Of a stretch of 64,000 bases of DNA, positions 53,845 through 61,753 are shown piece after piece; the stretch's first letter is position 1, and each line of letters begins with the position of its first letter. The position numbers were made by a program, and so were the translations under genes. The DNA lies in NCBI RefSeq assembly GCF_000832015.1, contig NZ_JXCJ01000001.1, positions 2,322,724 to 2,386,723 of the forward strand, read 5' to 3'. This DNA is from Gilvimarinus agarilyticus (lineage in GTDB: Bacteria; Pseudomonadota; Gammaproteobacteria; Pseudomonadales; Cellvibrionaceae). The notes under the pieces are model-generated. The model saw only the letters and a list, made by a program, of their open reading frames with translations. It was not told where the DNA came from and did no database searches.

Positions 53845-53878
53845 ACGTCATGCCGGCCTTGAGCCGGTATCCAGTGGC
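53845..53878. repeat. REP-like palindromic repeat
   Basis: CGTCATGCCGGCC-TTGAGCC-GGTATCCAG has the form of the widespread intergenic repeat GTCATTCC...GGAATCCAG: a short GC-rich palindrome (CCGG/CCGG) flanked by GTCAT and ATCCAG. Only one copy is seen in the window. Confidence 0.55.
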
Positions 53879-54016
53879 TTTTTTTGCTACGAAGTGCATT
53901 GATGCCACATATTCACATTGGTGAACGCTTCCTCGAATGCCCTAAATCGTTGAGCTGAGGTCCGACTTGACGGCCAGTATGGCTAATAGCGCAGCTCAAA
54001 TATCAACCGCTGGTAC

Positions 54017-54034
54017 AGTGCAGGGCTGCACTGC
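54017..54034. repeat. 18-bp near-perfect dyad
   Basis: CAGTGCAG and CTGCACTG flank a central GG. It cannot form a stable RNA loop but could be a protein-binding dyad. No gene is supported from 53880 to 54490: two small frames there have no recognisable content. Confidence 0.35.
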
Positions 54035-54325
54035 TTATGGCGGCATTCCCGGCTTGGCATAAAAATCATTATCGGTTAGTATCATTGAATAATAAGCGCT
54101 TGCGAAGTATCGGCACGTATTTAGATGGAGAGTATGGTTTAAACGGATGTTTAGTTTTAAGTCCCCTTTATCCTTTTCCTCTTGGCCCCTTTACGACCAA
54201 AGCGCGTAACCGCGAGTTTATTGTGAGCCGGCTTACTTTTAAATGGCAAAAATAGCTCGATTCGGCTTTAAAATTATTTAAAAACAATGGTTTACGTGGC
54301 GAATGTTGTGCTCCTGTTAAATGAA

Positions 54326-54460
54326 ATAGGTTGCCAGCGTTAAATCACGCAGGCGTACTTCGACTTTTTAAGATAATCGGCTTGTCGGGCTTTTTTCATC
54401 TTAAAATCAATGGGGTGGATCGTGTTGCTAAAGTGCATTCTACAAAAGATAGGTTGCCAG
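54326..54460 (+). repeat. 12-bp direct repeats at the left end of the cassette array
   Basis: ATAGGTTGCCAG occurs at 54326-54337 and again at 54449-54460, 123 bp apart and just before the first cassette. GTTAAAT (fits GTTRRRY) follows the first copy at 54339-54345. This could be what remains of an attachment region; it is not a recognised attI. Confidence 0.3.
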
Positions 54461-54512
54461 GCGCATTTTTCTACTCGCACACTAATAAGCTGTTAGCGCC
54501 AGGGAACTATCG

Positions 54513-55085
54513 ATGAGCTTTGCCAGTGAGTTTAAGACTGTCGATTTGATTATTGCGTCTGAAGCGGAAACGCGCGGCGTCGACGCATTTGCACTATCGC
54601 TTATCAAAGCTGAGCGGCAACTGCGCAAGTGCTTTACTCACTTGGTATACCAGTTCATTTGCTTTGGGCCGGCGGACGTAGGAGCATTACGTAATACCCT
54701 AGCGAGCAACAAGCGCGTGTATTTCGAAGGCATTGAGAAAGGCTTCAACGCACTGTACCCAGTAACAATAGAGGCGCTCGTCGGTGCGAATTACGATAGG
54801 TTACGTGAAAGGCTTAATCAAGCAATTTCGCACAGGAACAAGATATTTCATGGACAGCTTACAGATCATTTCCTCAGTCGCGAAGAGTTGGTCGAGTTTG
54901 TGTCGGATATTCGAGCTTGGTGCGAGACCTTAGCGAGCCAAGCCAACGAGAGCTTTGGATATGATGGTTTGTCCAGAAACTCATTCCAAAAGTCAGCCCT
55001 TCCAAGGCTCGCACAAAGCCTAAAAGTGAATATGCACTCGGTAGCAGACTATGAAACTTTTATTCGAGACAACATGCAGCGCTAA
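54513..55085 (+). CDS. Cassette 1: all-helical protein with HEPN-type R-x4-H motif
   Basis: Not recognised as a named family. The 190-aa protein is mostly helical. Residues 106-114 read ISHRNKIFHG-like: R108-N-K-I-F-H113 is the R-x4-6-H motif of HEPN-domain ribonucleases, preceded by a helix (YDRLRERLNQA) and followed by LTDHFLSREELVEFVSDIRAW, as in HEPN folds. The ATG at 54513 has AGGGA 7 nt upstream. The stop codon is inside the attC box. An RNase or abortive-infection toxin role is inference from the motif and the cassette setting. Confidence 0.75.
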   Translation: MSFASEFKTVDLIIASEAETRGVDAFALSLIKAERQLRKCFTHLVYQFICFGPADVGALRNTLASNKRVYFEGIEKGFNALYPVTIEALVGANYDRLRERLNQAISHRNKIFHGQLTDHFLSREELVEFVSDIRAWCETLASQANESFGYDGLSRNSFQKSALPRLAQSLKVNMHSVADYETFIRDNMQR

Positions 55086-55190
55086 CAAGTCGTGTCAGTC
55101 GGACAGTTTGTTCCGTGGCTTCTTTGGTGCTGGGCGCTACGCTGGCACAAAAAGCCAATCCACAAACTGCCGCTGCACTCGGCGTTAGTT
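55082..55190 (+). repeat. attC recombination site 1
   Basis: Starts CTAACAAGTCG and ends CTCGGCGTTAG (GTTAG at 55184-55188). Inside, CAGTTTGT pairs with ACAAACTG and GGCTT with AAGCC, giving the bottom-strand fold of an attC site of about 107 nt. Confidence 0.85.
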
Positions 55191-55209
55191 TTTTATCAAG
55201 GATAGAATC

Positions 55210-56421
55210 ATGGCCGAAGATTGGGCTTTAAGACAAAGAAGATCAAATAGGTTGGCTAGGAAGCTGGCTGGCTATCTATTTGAACTAGATGATGTTACTC
55301 CTATCCAAATATACGGATTGTCGAAGCTTTCATGGATTACCACTAGTTTTGAGGGTGAAAATGCTAGCTATATAAGCAGTACAAAAATTCCAGCCTTAGA
55401 GAATATATTCAATTGTAGTTTTCAGAATCTATCTCATGGCGAAGTCTATAAAAAAATAGGTACGATTATTGACGATGATACTGTTGCGGAATTAGCTGAG
55501 GGACATACTGGCTTCACAAATTTCTATAAAGCTTATAGAAATAGTGTGCTTGATTGGGTGGGCGGTAATTTCAATGACCTACTTCCACTTTACAAGGCCG
55601 CTTACAGGGCAGAAAACTCCGCAGATAGAAAAGATATTGTTAAATCCATTTCAGCTTTACCTGGTGTTCCTAAGGCAAACCATCCGGAATCTTTGATGAG
55701 ACCAGAATTCTTTCTGACTCCTGCCTTCTTCATGCTAGATGCCGATATCAAGTTTCCCCTTATTAACGGAAATGACGGCGTAAAATCTTTACTAAAAAGG
55801 CTTGAGGTCGAAAATAGCGACCTGATCACGCAATATACGTCGATGACGAGCCTCTATGGTGTTGGAGGGATAGTTGATGCTGCAGATCTTGATCAAGTGG
55901 GTCATGATCTCCCTGATTTTATCGATACAGATAAAAGAAAGGCAAAAAAGTCATTGCTTCTAGAAAAGGAAACAAATGGCGAAAGCGAATTACCGTTGAA
56001 AGATGAAGGTGACGTTGAAGCTATTAGAAGGTCAGCTAAAATAAAACAAAGAAGAATTCACAATCACCTAACCAATAAGTTGAAAAGTTTTTTGTCGAGC
56101 TACACATTACTGGAGGGTTGCGATCAATCCTGTATGTTTGATGCGTTAGTTCGTAACTATAGTGAAGATGAAGACCTTCTAATTGAGGTTAAGAGCTCTA
56201 CTGAAACTCCGCATGTTCGTATGGCTGTTGGTCAGCTTTTCAATTACTGGTATGAATTGAAAGGAAATGCTGAACCAAATATTGCTATACTCCTTCCTGA
56301 GAAGCCAGATCAGAGTAATATTTCATTTTTAGGTTGGATGGAGGTGGGGTTGATGTGGTTTGAAAATGATCAGCTTTGTACCGTTAATGATTGGCTCAAG
56401 CATCTAACAAATAAAAACTAA
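55210..56421 (+). CDS. Cassette 2: putative PD-(D/E)XK nuclease
   Basis: Family not recognised. The 403-aa protein is AT-rich in coding sequence, unlike its neighbours. The C-terminal third (about 275-400) has a PD-(D/E)XK pattern: helix RRIHNHLTNKLKSFLSSY, Asp311 in CMFDALV, then E326-V-K328 in DLLIEVKSS, and Q342-x3-Y346 in AVGQLFNYW, as in restriction-like and RecB-type nucleases. The N-terminal two thirds are helical and contain a charged linker (about 238-275). The ATG at 55210 follows AAGGAT. Likely a DNA-cutting effector, possibly defence-related; this is inference. Confidence 0.8.
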   Translation: MAEDWALRQRRSNRLARKLAGYLFELDDVTPIQIYGLSKLSWITTSFEGENASYISSTKIPALENIFNCSFQNLSHGEVYKKIGTIIDDDTVAELAEGHTGFTNFYKAYRNSVLDWVGGNFNDLLPLYKAAYRAENSADRKDIVKSISALPGVPKANHPESLMRPEFFLTPAFFMLDADIKFPLINGNDGVKSLLKRLEVENSDLITQYTSMTSLYGVGGIVDAADLDQVGHDLPDFIDTDKRKAKKSLLLEKETNGESELPLKDEGDVEAIRRSAKIKQRRIHNHLTNKLKSFLSSYTLLEGCDQSCMFDALVRNYSEDEDLLIEVKSSTETPHVRMAVGQLFNYWYELKGNAEPNIAILLPEKPDQSNISFLGWMEVGLMWFENDQLCTVNDWLKHLTNKN

Positions 56422-56496
56422 CAACGGCTGCTGTCGGACTGGAAAAAGTTCCGGCTTCGCCTCCACTTTCGCCAGCCGAAGAACCGGGCGTTAGCG
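56418..56496 (+). repeat. attC recombination site 2
   Basis: CTAACAACGGC at the left, CCGGGCGTTAG at the right (GTTAG at 56490-56494). AGTTC-CGGCT pairs with AGCCG-(AA)-GAAC, leaving two extrahelical bases as is normal for attC. The stop of cassette 2 lies in the left box. Confidence 0.8.
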
Positions 56497-56517
56497 CGGT
56501 CTGGGAGAAAACGAAAA

Positions 56518-57240
56518 TTGATAAGCGAGTTGCTCAACAAGACTAGGAATACGCACGATGCGTGTAGTGACATCAAGTCAGGGGTCGCTTTAGGGCTTAT
56601 TAGTGTTGCTTGGTTTGGTTTGGTCGCGGTTACGATAGAGCGCATTGAAAGCTACGACCCGGAACTCGTTGTGAAGGTTCTTACTCTCGTTGGCGCCACT
56701 CTTGGTGTCTACGTCGCGGTCTGGAAGCTCGTTTCTGACCTTCAATGGAAGAGATCTGAAGTTTATCTTGAGCAAGCTAAAGAATTCTTTGAAAAATCTT
56801 ATGCCATCCTCGAAGTCGATGAAAGCACCGGGTATCCCAAAAATTCGAGGCAACTATGGCTTTCTTCCTCGAGATTACTTCTCGCAGCGTTAGGCTTAGG
56901 GAAGAAAATTACAGACTCGAGCCATCGGGAAACTTTCGTTGAGTATACTGAATATTGGCGCATTAAATTTAGAGAGCTATTGGATTTCGACGGTGATTCA
57001 ACACCGGACGAATCTTATTACTATGAAGACGGAGCGCTCAACACCTGGTCAAGAGGTCTACGGGCACCCTTGGCTGAAAGATCTATCGCTGTGCTTTACC
57101 GTTTTACAGACTGGCCAGACGGGCGTGAAGATTGGTTATCCTTCGAATCAGATTTCACGGATGCTGAAATTAAACGGATCGATAAATTTGGCAATAGTGG
57201 TCTGGCTGGATATTGTCGAAAACGGAGAGGCGGGCGCTAA
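56518..57240 (+). CDS. Cassette 3: two-helix membrane protein, unknown
   Basis: The 240-aa frame opens with TTG at 56518, with GGGAG about 10 nt upstream; no ATG lies in frame near the start. Two adjacent membrane helices (about 22-40 and 50-69) are followed by a soluble region of about 165 residues rich in aromatic and acidic residues (SRQLWLSSSRLLLAALGLGK, FVEYTEYWRIKFRELLD). Small membrane proteins of this plan are common in integron cassettes. The function is unknown; the stop sits in attC 3. Confidence 0.72.
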   Translation: MISELLNKTRNTHDACSDIKSGVALGLISVAWFGLVAVTIERIESYDPELVVKVLTLVGATLGVYVAVWKLVSDLQWKRSEVYLEQAKEFFEKSYAILEVDESTGYPKNSRQLWLSSSRLLLAALGLGKKITDSSHRETFVEYTEYWRIKFRELLDFDGDSTPDESYYYEDGALNTWSRGLRAPLAERSIAVLYRFTDWPDGREDWLSFESDFTDAEIKRIDKFGNSGLAGYCRKRRGGR

Positions 57241-57289
57241 CAAGGCAGGCCGACGCCATAAAGTGGCGCGGCTGCTTGCGGCGTTAGAA
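57236..57289 (+). repeat. attC recombination site 3
   Basis: A compact classical site: CTAACAAGGC at the left, GCGGCGTTAG at the right (GTTAG at 57283-57287). GCAG-GCCG-A-CGCCA pairs with TGGCG-CGGC-TGC around a TAAAG loop, with one unpaired A, matching the extrahelical base that directs strand choice in attC sites. Confidence 0.9.
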
Positions 57290-57470
57290 TCCCACGTTAC
57301 CCATAAAAAGTAGACATCTTCTATAGTTATCTGGGAGCACGTGTAGTAGAAGAACCCTCTTCTCATAAAAATATTGAGCTTAGCTGACAGGCACAGTAAA
57401 GTCGGTATTTATTACGTGTTTCTTTTCAGTTCGATCATTTATTTTCTGCATTACCCACGAATAGAGGTAC

Positions 57471-57815
57471 ATGATTTTGATCAAATTCTACAGCGAAGAG
57501 TCGGCGGGTTTCGTTATGCTTGATAATGTCGCCGGGCAAGTGCTTACTATGATGGGCCATGGTGGCAGCAAGGAAGGGGCGGTCGATGGTGATGCGCTGT
57601 CTTCAGCGCTAGATAAGCTGACTTCGGCCGTTGCGCGTGAGCAGAAGGCAGACAGTGGTAACCTTGAAGAACAGGGCGGCGGCGATGATTGGGATGAGGC
57701 TGACGATGGCGATGAGCCGAAGTCGGTGAGCCTTTCGGCCCGGGCCGCGCCGCTTATTGAGATGCTGCGCCGCGCTAAGGATGCTGACGGCTACGTGATG
57801 TGGCGTCCGGAGTGA
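57471..57815 (+). CDS. DUF1840 family protein
   Basis: A 114-aa cytosolic protein with the DUF1840 opening MILIKFYSEESAGFVMLDNVA and the C-terminal ARAAPLIEMLRRAKDADGYVMW. A Gly/Asp/Glu-rich linker lies at about 63-83. AGAGG precedes the ATG. It marks the return to ordinary chromosome after the cassette array; the 180 nt between (57290-57470) are AT-rich and hold no other feature I can support. Function unknown. Confidence 0.85.
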   Translation: MILIKFYSEESAGFVMLDNVAGQVLTMMGHGGSKEGAVDGDALSSALDKLTSAVAREQKADSGNLEEQGGGDDWDEADDGDEPKSVSLSARAAPLIEMLRRAKDADGYVMWRPE

Positions 57816-57904
57816 CGTGACGGGGCGAGCCTTACCGTTGCCCCTTTAAAACATAACCGTTGGCGTGTGGTATAGGCGCGCGCTAGCGTCAGGTGCGCTA
57901 TTTT

Positions 57905-58480
57905 ATGCCGACACCCGATCCAGGAAAAATCGTATCCTTCAGTAAGCCGGAAGACCTTGGTCACTGGCTTGAGCTAAATCACGCCACCGAAACTGAGTTG
58001 TGGGTGAAAATGTATAAGAAAAGCTCTGGCATCCCGAGTGTAGCGTGGGACGATGTCGTGGTTGAGGCACTGCGCTGGGGCTGGATTGATGGTCTTAGAA
58101 AGTCACTTGATGAACAGGCCTTTATCCAACGTATCTCACCCAGAAACGCGCGAAGCAGCTGGTCGAAAAGAAACCGCGAGCATGTGGAGCGTTTGATAAG
58201 CGAGGGCCGGATAACGGCGGCGGGGCTCGCGCACGTAACGGCCGCTAAGGCAGACGGCCGGTGGGATAACGCTTATGCGGTAAGTGAAATGACAGTACCG
58301 GAAGATTTTTTGGCGGTACTCGAAGGCAAGCCGGAGGCAAAGCAGTTTTTTGAAACACTCACCAAGTCGAGCCGTTATATCATAGCCCATGGATTGATAA
58401 GTGCTAAGAAGCCCGAAACCAGAGCGAAACGATTTATCAAATACATGGACATGCTAGGCCGTAAAGAAAAGCCCACCTAG
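57905..58480 (+). CDS. YdeI/OmpD-associated family protein
   Basis: The ATG at 57905 (AGGTG upstream) gives 191 aa; an in-frame GTG at 57893 overlaps that site. The family pattern is clear: WLELNHATETELWVKMYKK, VVVEALRWGWIDGLRKSLDE, QRISPRNARSSWSKRNREHVERLI and the C-terminal TKSSRYIIAHGLISAKKPETRAKRF. Such proteins are found in many bacteria, with a proposed link to resistance to cationic peptides in Bacillus; no enzyme activity is established. Confidence 0.88.
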   Translation: MPTPDPGKIVSFSKPEDLGHWLELNHATETELWVKMYKKSSGIPSVAWDDVVVEALRWGWIDGLRKSLDEQAFIQRISPRNARSSWSKRNREHVERLISEGRITAAGLAHVTAAKADGRWDNAYAVSEMTVPEDFLAVLEGKPEAKQFFETLTKSSRYIIAHGLISAKKPETRAKRFIKYMDMLGRKEKPT

Positions 58481-58638
58481 CCCTTAAGGAAGCGCCCGAG
58501 CGGACTTTACTTTGATTTGGCCAAACAGAAAAGCCACTCGCCTGCCCGGCGACAGAGGTCAACCTGCTAAACAACGCATTATTGTAAGTCGCATGGCGCT
58601 ATCCTGATCGAGGCGGATTAAACGTCGCGCGTTAGCGA

Positions 58639-60468
58639 TCAATCCTCCCCCAAAAAGCCTCCAGACTGATGCGCCCACAGCTGCGCATAAACTCCTTGTT
58701 GCGCAATTAACTCCTGATGGGTGCCTTGCTCGACGATGCGGCCCTGGTCTAACACAATCAGCCGGTCTAGCGCGGCAATGGTGGATAACCGGTGGGCGAT
58801 GGCGATAACGGTTTTATCGCCCATTAGGTGGGTGAGGTTGCTTTGGATAACCGACTCTACCTCGGAGTCGAGCGCGGAGGTGGCTTCATCCAAAATTAGA
58901 ATGGGTGCGTCTTTTAACAGTACCCGGGCGATGGCAATGCGCTGCCTTTGGCCGCCCGAGAGTTTTACGCCGCGCTCACCCACGTGAGCGTCGTAGCCGG
59001 TGCGTCCCTTTGAGTCTTTTAGGTTAACAATAAACTCGTGGGCCTGGGCTTGTTTGGCGGCGGCAATCATTTGCGCCTCGGTGGCGTTGGGGCGGCCGTA
59101 CAGCAGGTTGTCACGAATGGAGCGGTGCAGCAGTGAGGTATCTTGGGTCACCATACCAATATGCTGGCGCAAGCTCTCTTGGGTTACCTGATCGATGTCT
59201 TGCCCATCGATGGTAAGGCGGCCGCTGGAGATATCGTAAAAGCGCAACAATAAGTTTACCAAGGTGGACTTGCCGGCGCCGGAGCGGCCGACTAAACCAA
59301 TTTTTTCGCCGCTGTTGATGGCGAGGTTAAATTTCTGAATAACGTTTTTGTCTTCGCCATAATCAAAGTCGACATCATTAAAGTGAATTTCGCCGCGGTT
59401 AACCTGTAGCTCGCGCGCGCCGGGTTTATCGGTAATGGTGAACGGACGGGTTAGAGTGTTAGCGCCATCTTGCACGGTGCCGATATTTTCAAACAGCGAG
59501 GAGATCTCCCACATTATCCACTGGGACATACCGTTGATGCGCAGCACCATTGCCAGGGCGGTGGCGATGGCTCCGGTAGTAATGGCGGCGTCCGCCCACA
59601 GGCTGATGGCCAGCGCAGCCAATGAGAATATCAATAGGGCATTTAAGCTCCAGACACATACGTTTAGCACGGTAACCAAGCGCATTTGCGGGTGCACAGT
59701 TTGTAAAAACTGGTTCATGCCGTCGCGGGCGTAACTTGCCTCACGGCCGGCGTGAGAGAAAAGTTTTACCGTATGAATGTTGGTGTAAGTATCGACAATA
59801 CGACCAGTCATTTCAGCGCGTGCATCGGCCTGAGTGGTCGAGATTTTGCGTAGCTTGGGTAAAAAATACGCGAGGGTACCAATATAGCCGACCACCCACA
59901 CTAACATGGGTATCGCCATGCGCCAGTCGAGCGCGCCCATTAGCAGTATCATGCTGCCAAAATACACACCGATGTAAACGGCAACGTCCAGTAGCTTCAT
60001 GACCGTTTCTCGCACCGCCAGTGCGGTTTGCATTACGCGAGTCGCCAGACGGCCGGAAAATTCGTCCTGAAAAAAGCCAACACTTTGCCCCAGCAGGTAT
60101 TGGTGCGCCTTCCAGCGAATGGCCATGGGAAAATTACCCAGCATCGTTTGGTGAATAAACAATGCGTGTAGGGCAATAACCAGAGGAATACCAAGCAATA
60201 AGGTGAAGGCAATAACGCTTAGCCGGCCGCCGTAATCTTGCCAAAGAGTGTCGGGCGAGGTGTTATTGAGCCAATCTACCAAACTGCCCAGCGCACCAAA
60301 CAGCGATACCTCGATAATAGCGATTGTGGCGGACAGCAGCGCCATCATTAACAGGTAGCGCTTTGCCCCTTGGGTAAAAAACAAACAAAAGGCTAATAGG
60401 CCTTTGGGCGGGCGTAGCTCACCACCTTGAGGAAAGGGTTTGAGCAGCTGTTCGAAAAATGCAAACAT
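58639..60468 (-). CDS. ABC exporter (fused permease-ATPase)
   Basis: A 609-aa half-transporter: six membrane helices in the first 340 residues (ABC type 1 exporter fold), then an ATPase with Walker A GRSGAGKSTLVNLLLRFYD, Q-loop VTQDTSLLHRS, signature VKLSGGQRQRIAIARVLL, Walker B APILILDEATSALDS and the H-loop IAHRLST. The order fits MsbA/multidrug-like exporters. The substrate cannot be told from sequence. A gap of 137 nt separates its start from the next, divergent gene. Confidence 0.93.
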   Translation of the reverse strand: MFAFFEQLLKPFPQGGELRPPKGLLAFCLFFTQGAKRYLLMMALLSATIAIIEVSLFGALGSLVDWLNNTSPDTLWQDYGGRLSVIAFTLLLGIPLVIALHALFIHQTMLGNFPMAIRWKAHQYLLGQSVGFFQDEFSGRLATRVMQTALAVRETVMKLLDVAVYIGVYFGSMILLMGALDWRMAIPMLVWVVGYIGTLAYFLPKLRKISTTQADARAEMTGRIVDTYTNIHTVKLFSHAGREASYARDGMNQFLQTVHPQMRLVTVLNVCVWSLNALLIFSLAALAISLWADAAITTGAIATALAMVLRINGMSQWIMWEISSLFENIGTVQDGANTLTRPFTITDKPGARELQVNRGEIHFNDVDFDYGEDKNVIQKFNLAINSGEKIGLVGRSGAGKSTLVNLLLRFYDISSGRLTIDGQDIDQVTQESLRQHIGMVTQDTSLLHRSIRDNLLYGRPNATEAQMIAAAKQAQAHEFIVNLKDSKGRTGYDAHVGERGVKLSGGQRQRIAIARVLLKDAPILILDEATSALDSEVESVIQSNLTHLMGDKTVIAIAHRLSTIAALDRLIVLDQGRIVEQGTHQELIAQQGVYAQLWAHQSGGFLGED

Positions 60469-60605
60469 GGCTTCAATTCGCGTTATGGGCCCGTTAAGCT
60501 TAGGCGTTTGAAAGGGGAGTGGTGTCTCGTGGCAAGCGCTGATTGTAGCAAAAAATCAGGGGGCACCGTCAGTTATTACTGTTGTCACAAGAGTGTTATT
60601 GCAGC

Positions 60606-60995
60606 ATGAGAAAGTGGATGTTGGTATTTGCGGCCGGCGCGCTGGGCGCGTTGGTGAGTTCGTTGGCCATGTGGTTGGCTGGGCGTTATGGATTAACCCA
60701 GGCGATGGGCGTTAGGCTGGCGCCGGCACTGTCGGCGCATTGGCTGTACCCGCGTATCGTATGGGGCGGGTTGTGGGGCTTTTTGTTTTTGTTGCCGTTG
60801 TTTGGCGGGCGCTGGATACTTAAGTCGGCGGTATTGGCGTTAATTGTGACGTTAGTTCAGCTATTTGTGATTTACCCCTATACCACCCGCTACGGTGTGG
60901 CCGGTTTAGAGCTGGGTATGCTGATGCCGCTGGCGGTGTATATTTTTGCGTTTATCTGGGCACTTACGGCAGCCATTAGCCTGCGCTTGGCATAG
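60606..60995 (+). CDS. Four-helix inner-membrane protein, unknown
   Basis: The ATG at 60606 gives 129 aa with four predicted membrane helices (about 5-22, 43-64, 68-90, 101-125). The N-terminus MRKWMLVFAAGALGALVSSL suggests an inserted, not cleaved, first helix. The longer frame from 60582 is less likely. Not recognised. It lies divergent from the ABC exporter. Confidence 0.65.
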   Translation: MRKWMLVFAAGALGALVSSLAMWLAGRYGLTQAMGVRLAPALSAHWLYPRIVWGGLWGFLFLLPLFGGRWILKSAVLALIVTLVQLFVIYPYTTRYGVAGLELGMLMPLAVYIFAFIWALTAAISLRLA

Positions 60996-61131
60996 TGTGG
61001 CCTGCTGCCTACTCAAAGTGCTAGCCGGCGCACGCATTATGCGCCGCTGTTGTCGTACCCTGTTGGTCTGAGTAATGGTTAACCGATTTTTATTGTAGCT
61101 CCGGTCAATGCCGGTTATGGAGAGGTAAGTT

Positions 61132-61692
61132 ATGAAGGTAGTAAATAAAATGCAACTGCTAAAGCAGGCCGTTCTGAGTGTGTGCCTGGTATTGCTAACG
61201 GTGCAGGTGCACGCCAAAGAAACACTCGACTCTGAAGTAGTGGACCAATGGCTGGCGACAACAAAAGCTGTGATTCCGATGCGGGATGTGTTTGAGCGGA
61301 TAGCAGAGGAATCTGAAATTGCGCAAAAATATTCGCAGGATGAATTTAAAGCGATGGATCAGGATGAGCAAGATAAGCTGCTCGATCAGTTACTAAAAGA
61401 CGAGGGTGTGTACGACGAGGTATACAAGGTGCTGGATGCAAATGACTGGGATAACGCCGGCAGCTATGTACGCGTGAGTGAGCGTATGGCCCAGGGCATC
61501 CAAGTGCATATGCAAAACATGATGCTTAAAAACCTACCGGCCGAGCAGGCGCAAATGGTAAAAGAAATGATGGGTGGCGATGTTGAGGCGGACCCAAAAG
61601 ATGTGGAAGTAATCAGTAAAAACTGGGGTAAAATTTCGCGCTTTATTGGCGAGAATATTGACACCTCTGAGTTGCCCTCTATGGGGCAATAA
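61132..61692 (+). CDS. Secreted alpha-helical protein, unknown
   Basis: A 186-aa protein with a clear signal peptide (about 1-28, LLKQAVLSVCLVLLTVQVHA) and a mature part rich in Asp, Glu, Lys and Met, mostly helical. GGAGAGG lies 8 nt before the ATG. A strong terminator follows. Not matched to a known family; likely periplasmic. Confidence 0.75.
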   Translation: MKVVNKMQLLKQAVLSVCLVLLTVQVHAKETLDSEVVDQWLATTKAVIPMRDVFERIAEESEIAQKYSQDEFKAMDQDEQDKLLDQLLKDEGVYDEVYKVLDANDWDNAGSYVRVSERMAQGIQVHMQNMMLKNLPAEQAQMVKEMMGGDVEADPKDVEVISKNWGKISRFIGENIDTSELPSMGQ

Positions 61693-61708
61693 ACACTAGC
61701 AAACTGGT

Positions 61709-61735
61709 AAAAAGCGCACAGTGTGCGCTTTTTTT
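61709..61735 (+). terminator. Intrinsic terminator
   Basis: AAAAAGCGCAC pairs with GTGCGCTTTTT around AGT, followed by further T. It ends the plus-strand secreted-protein gene; the A-run may also serve the convergent pirin gene on the minus strand. Confidence 0.88.
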
Positions 61736-61753
61736 GTGCCTAACTTTATATTG

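Larger units (their letters stand above)
54492..57289 (+). mobile_element. Three-cassette integron array without an integrase in the window
   Basis: Three plus-strand ORFs each end with a stop codon lying inside a CTAAC box, followed by an imperfect inverted repeat and a GGCGTTAG box: attC-like sites at 55082-55190, 56418-56496 and 57236-57289. Each next cassette starts at that GTTAG. The first cassette begins at GTTAGCGCC (54492). Composition of the second gene is AT-rich against a GC-rich chromosome. No tyrosine recombinase (intI) lies in the window, so this is either an integrase-less attC cluster or a fragment of a chromosomal integron. Confidence 0.85.

Noticed and set aside
53544-54490. 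Integron integrase gene or remnant
   Set aside because: No frame on either strand shows tyrosine-recombinase motifs, so I claim only an array without integrase in the window.
54037-54516. Two small plus-strand frames (72 and 61 aa) before cassette 1
   Set aside because: No ribosome-binding site, no recognisable content, and the second runs into the cassette boundary.
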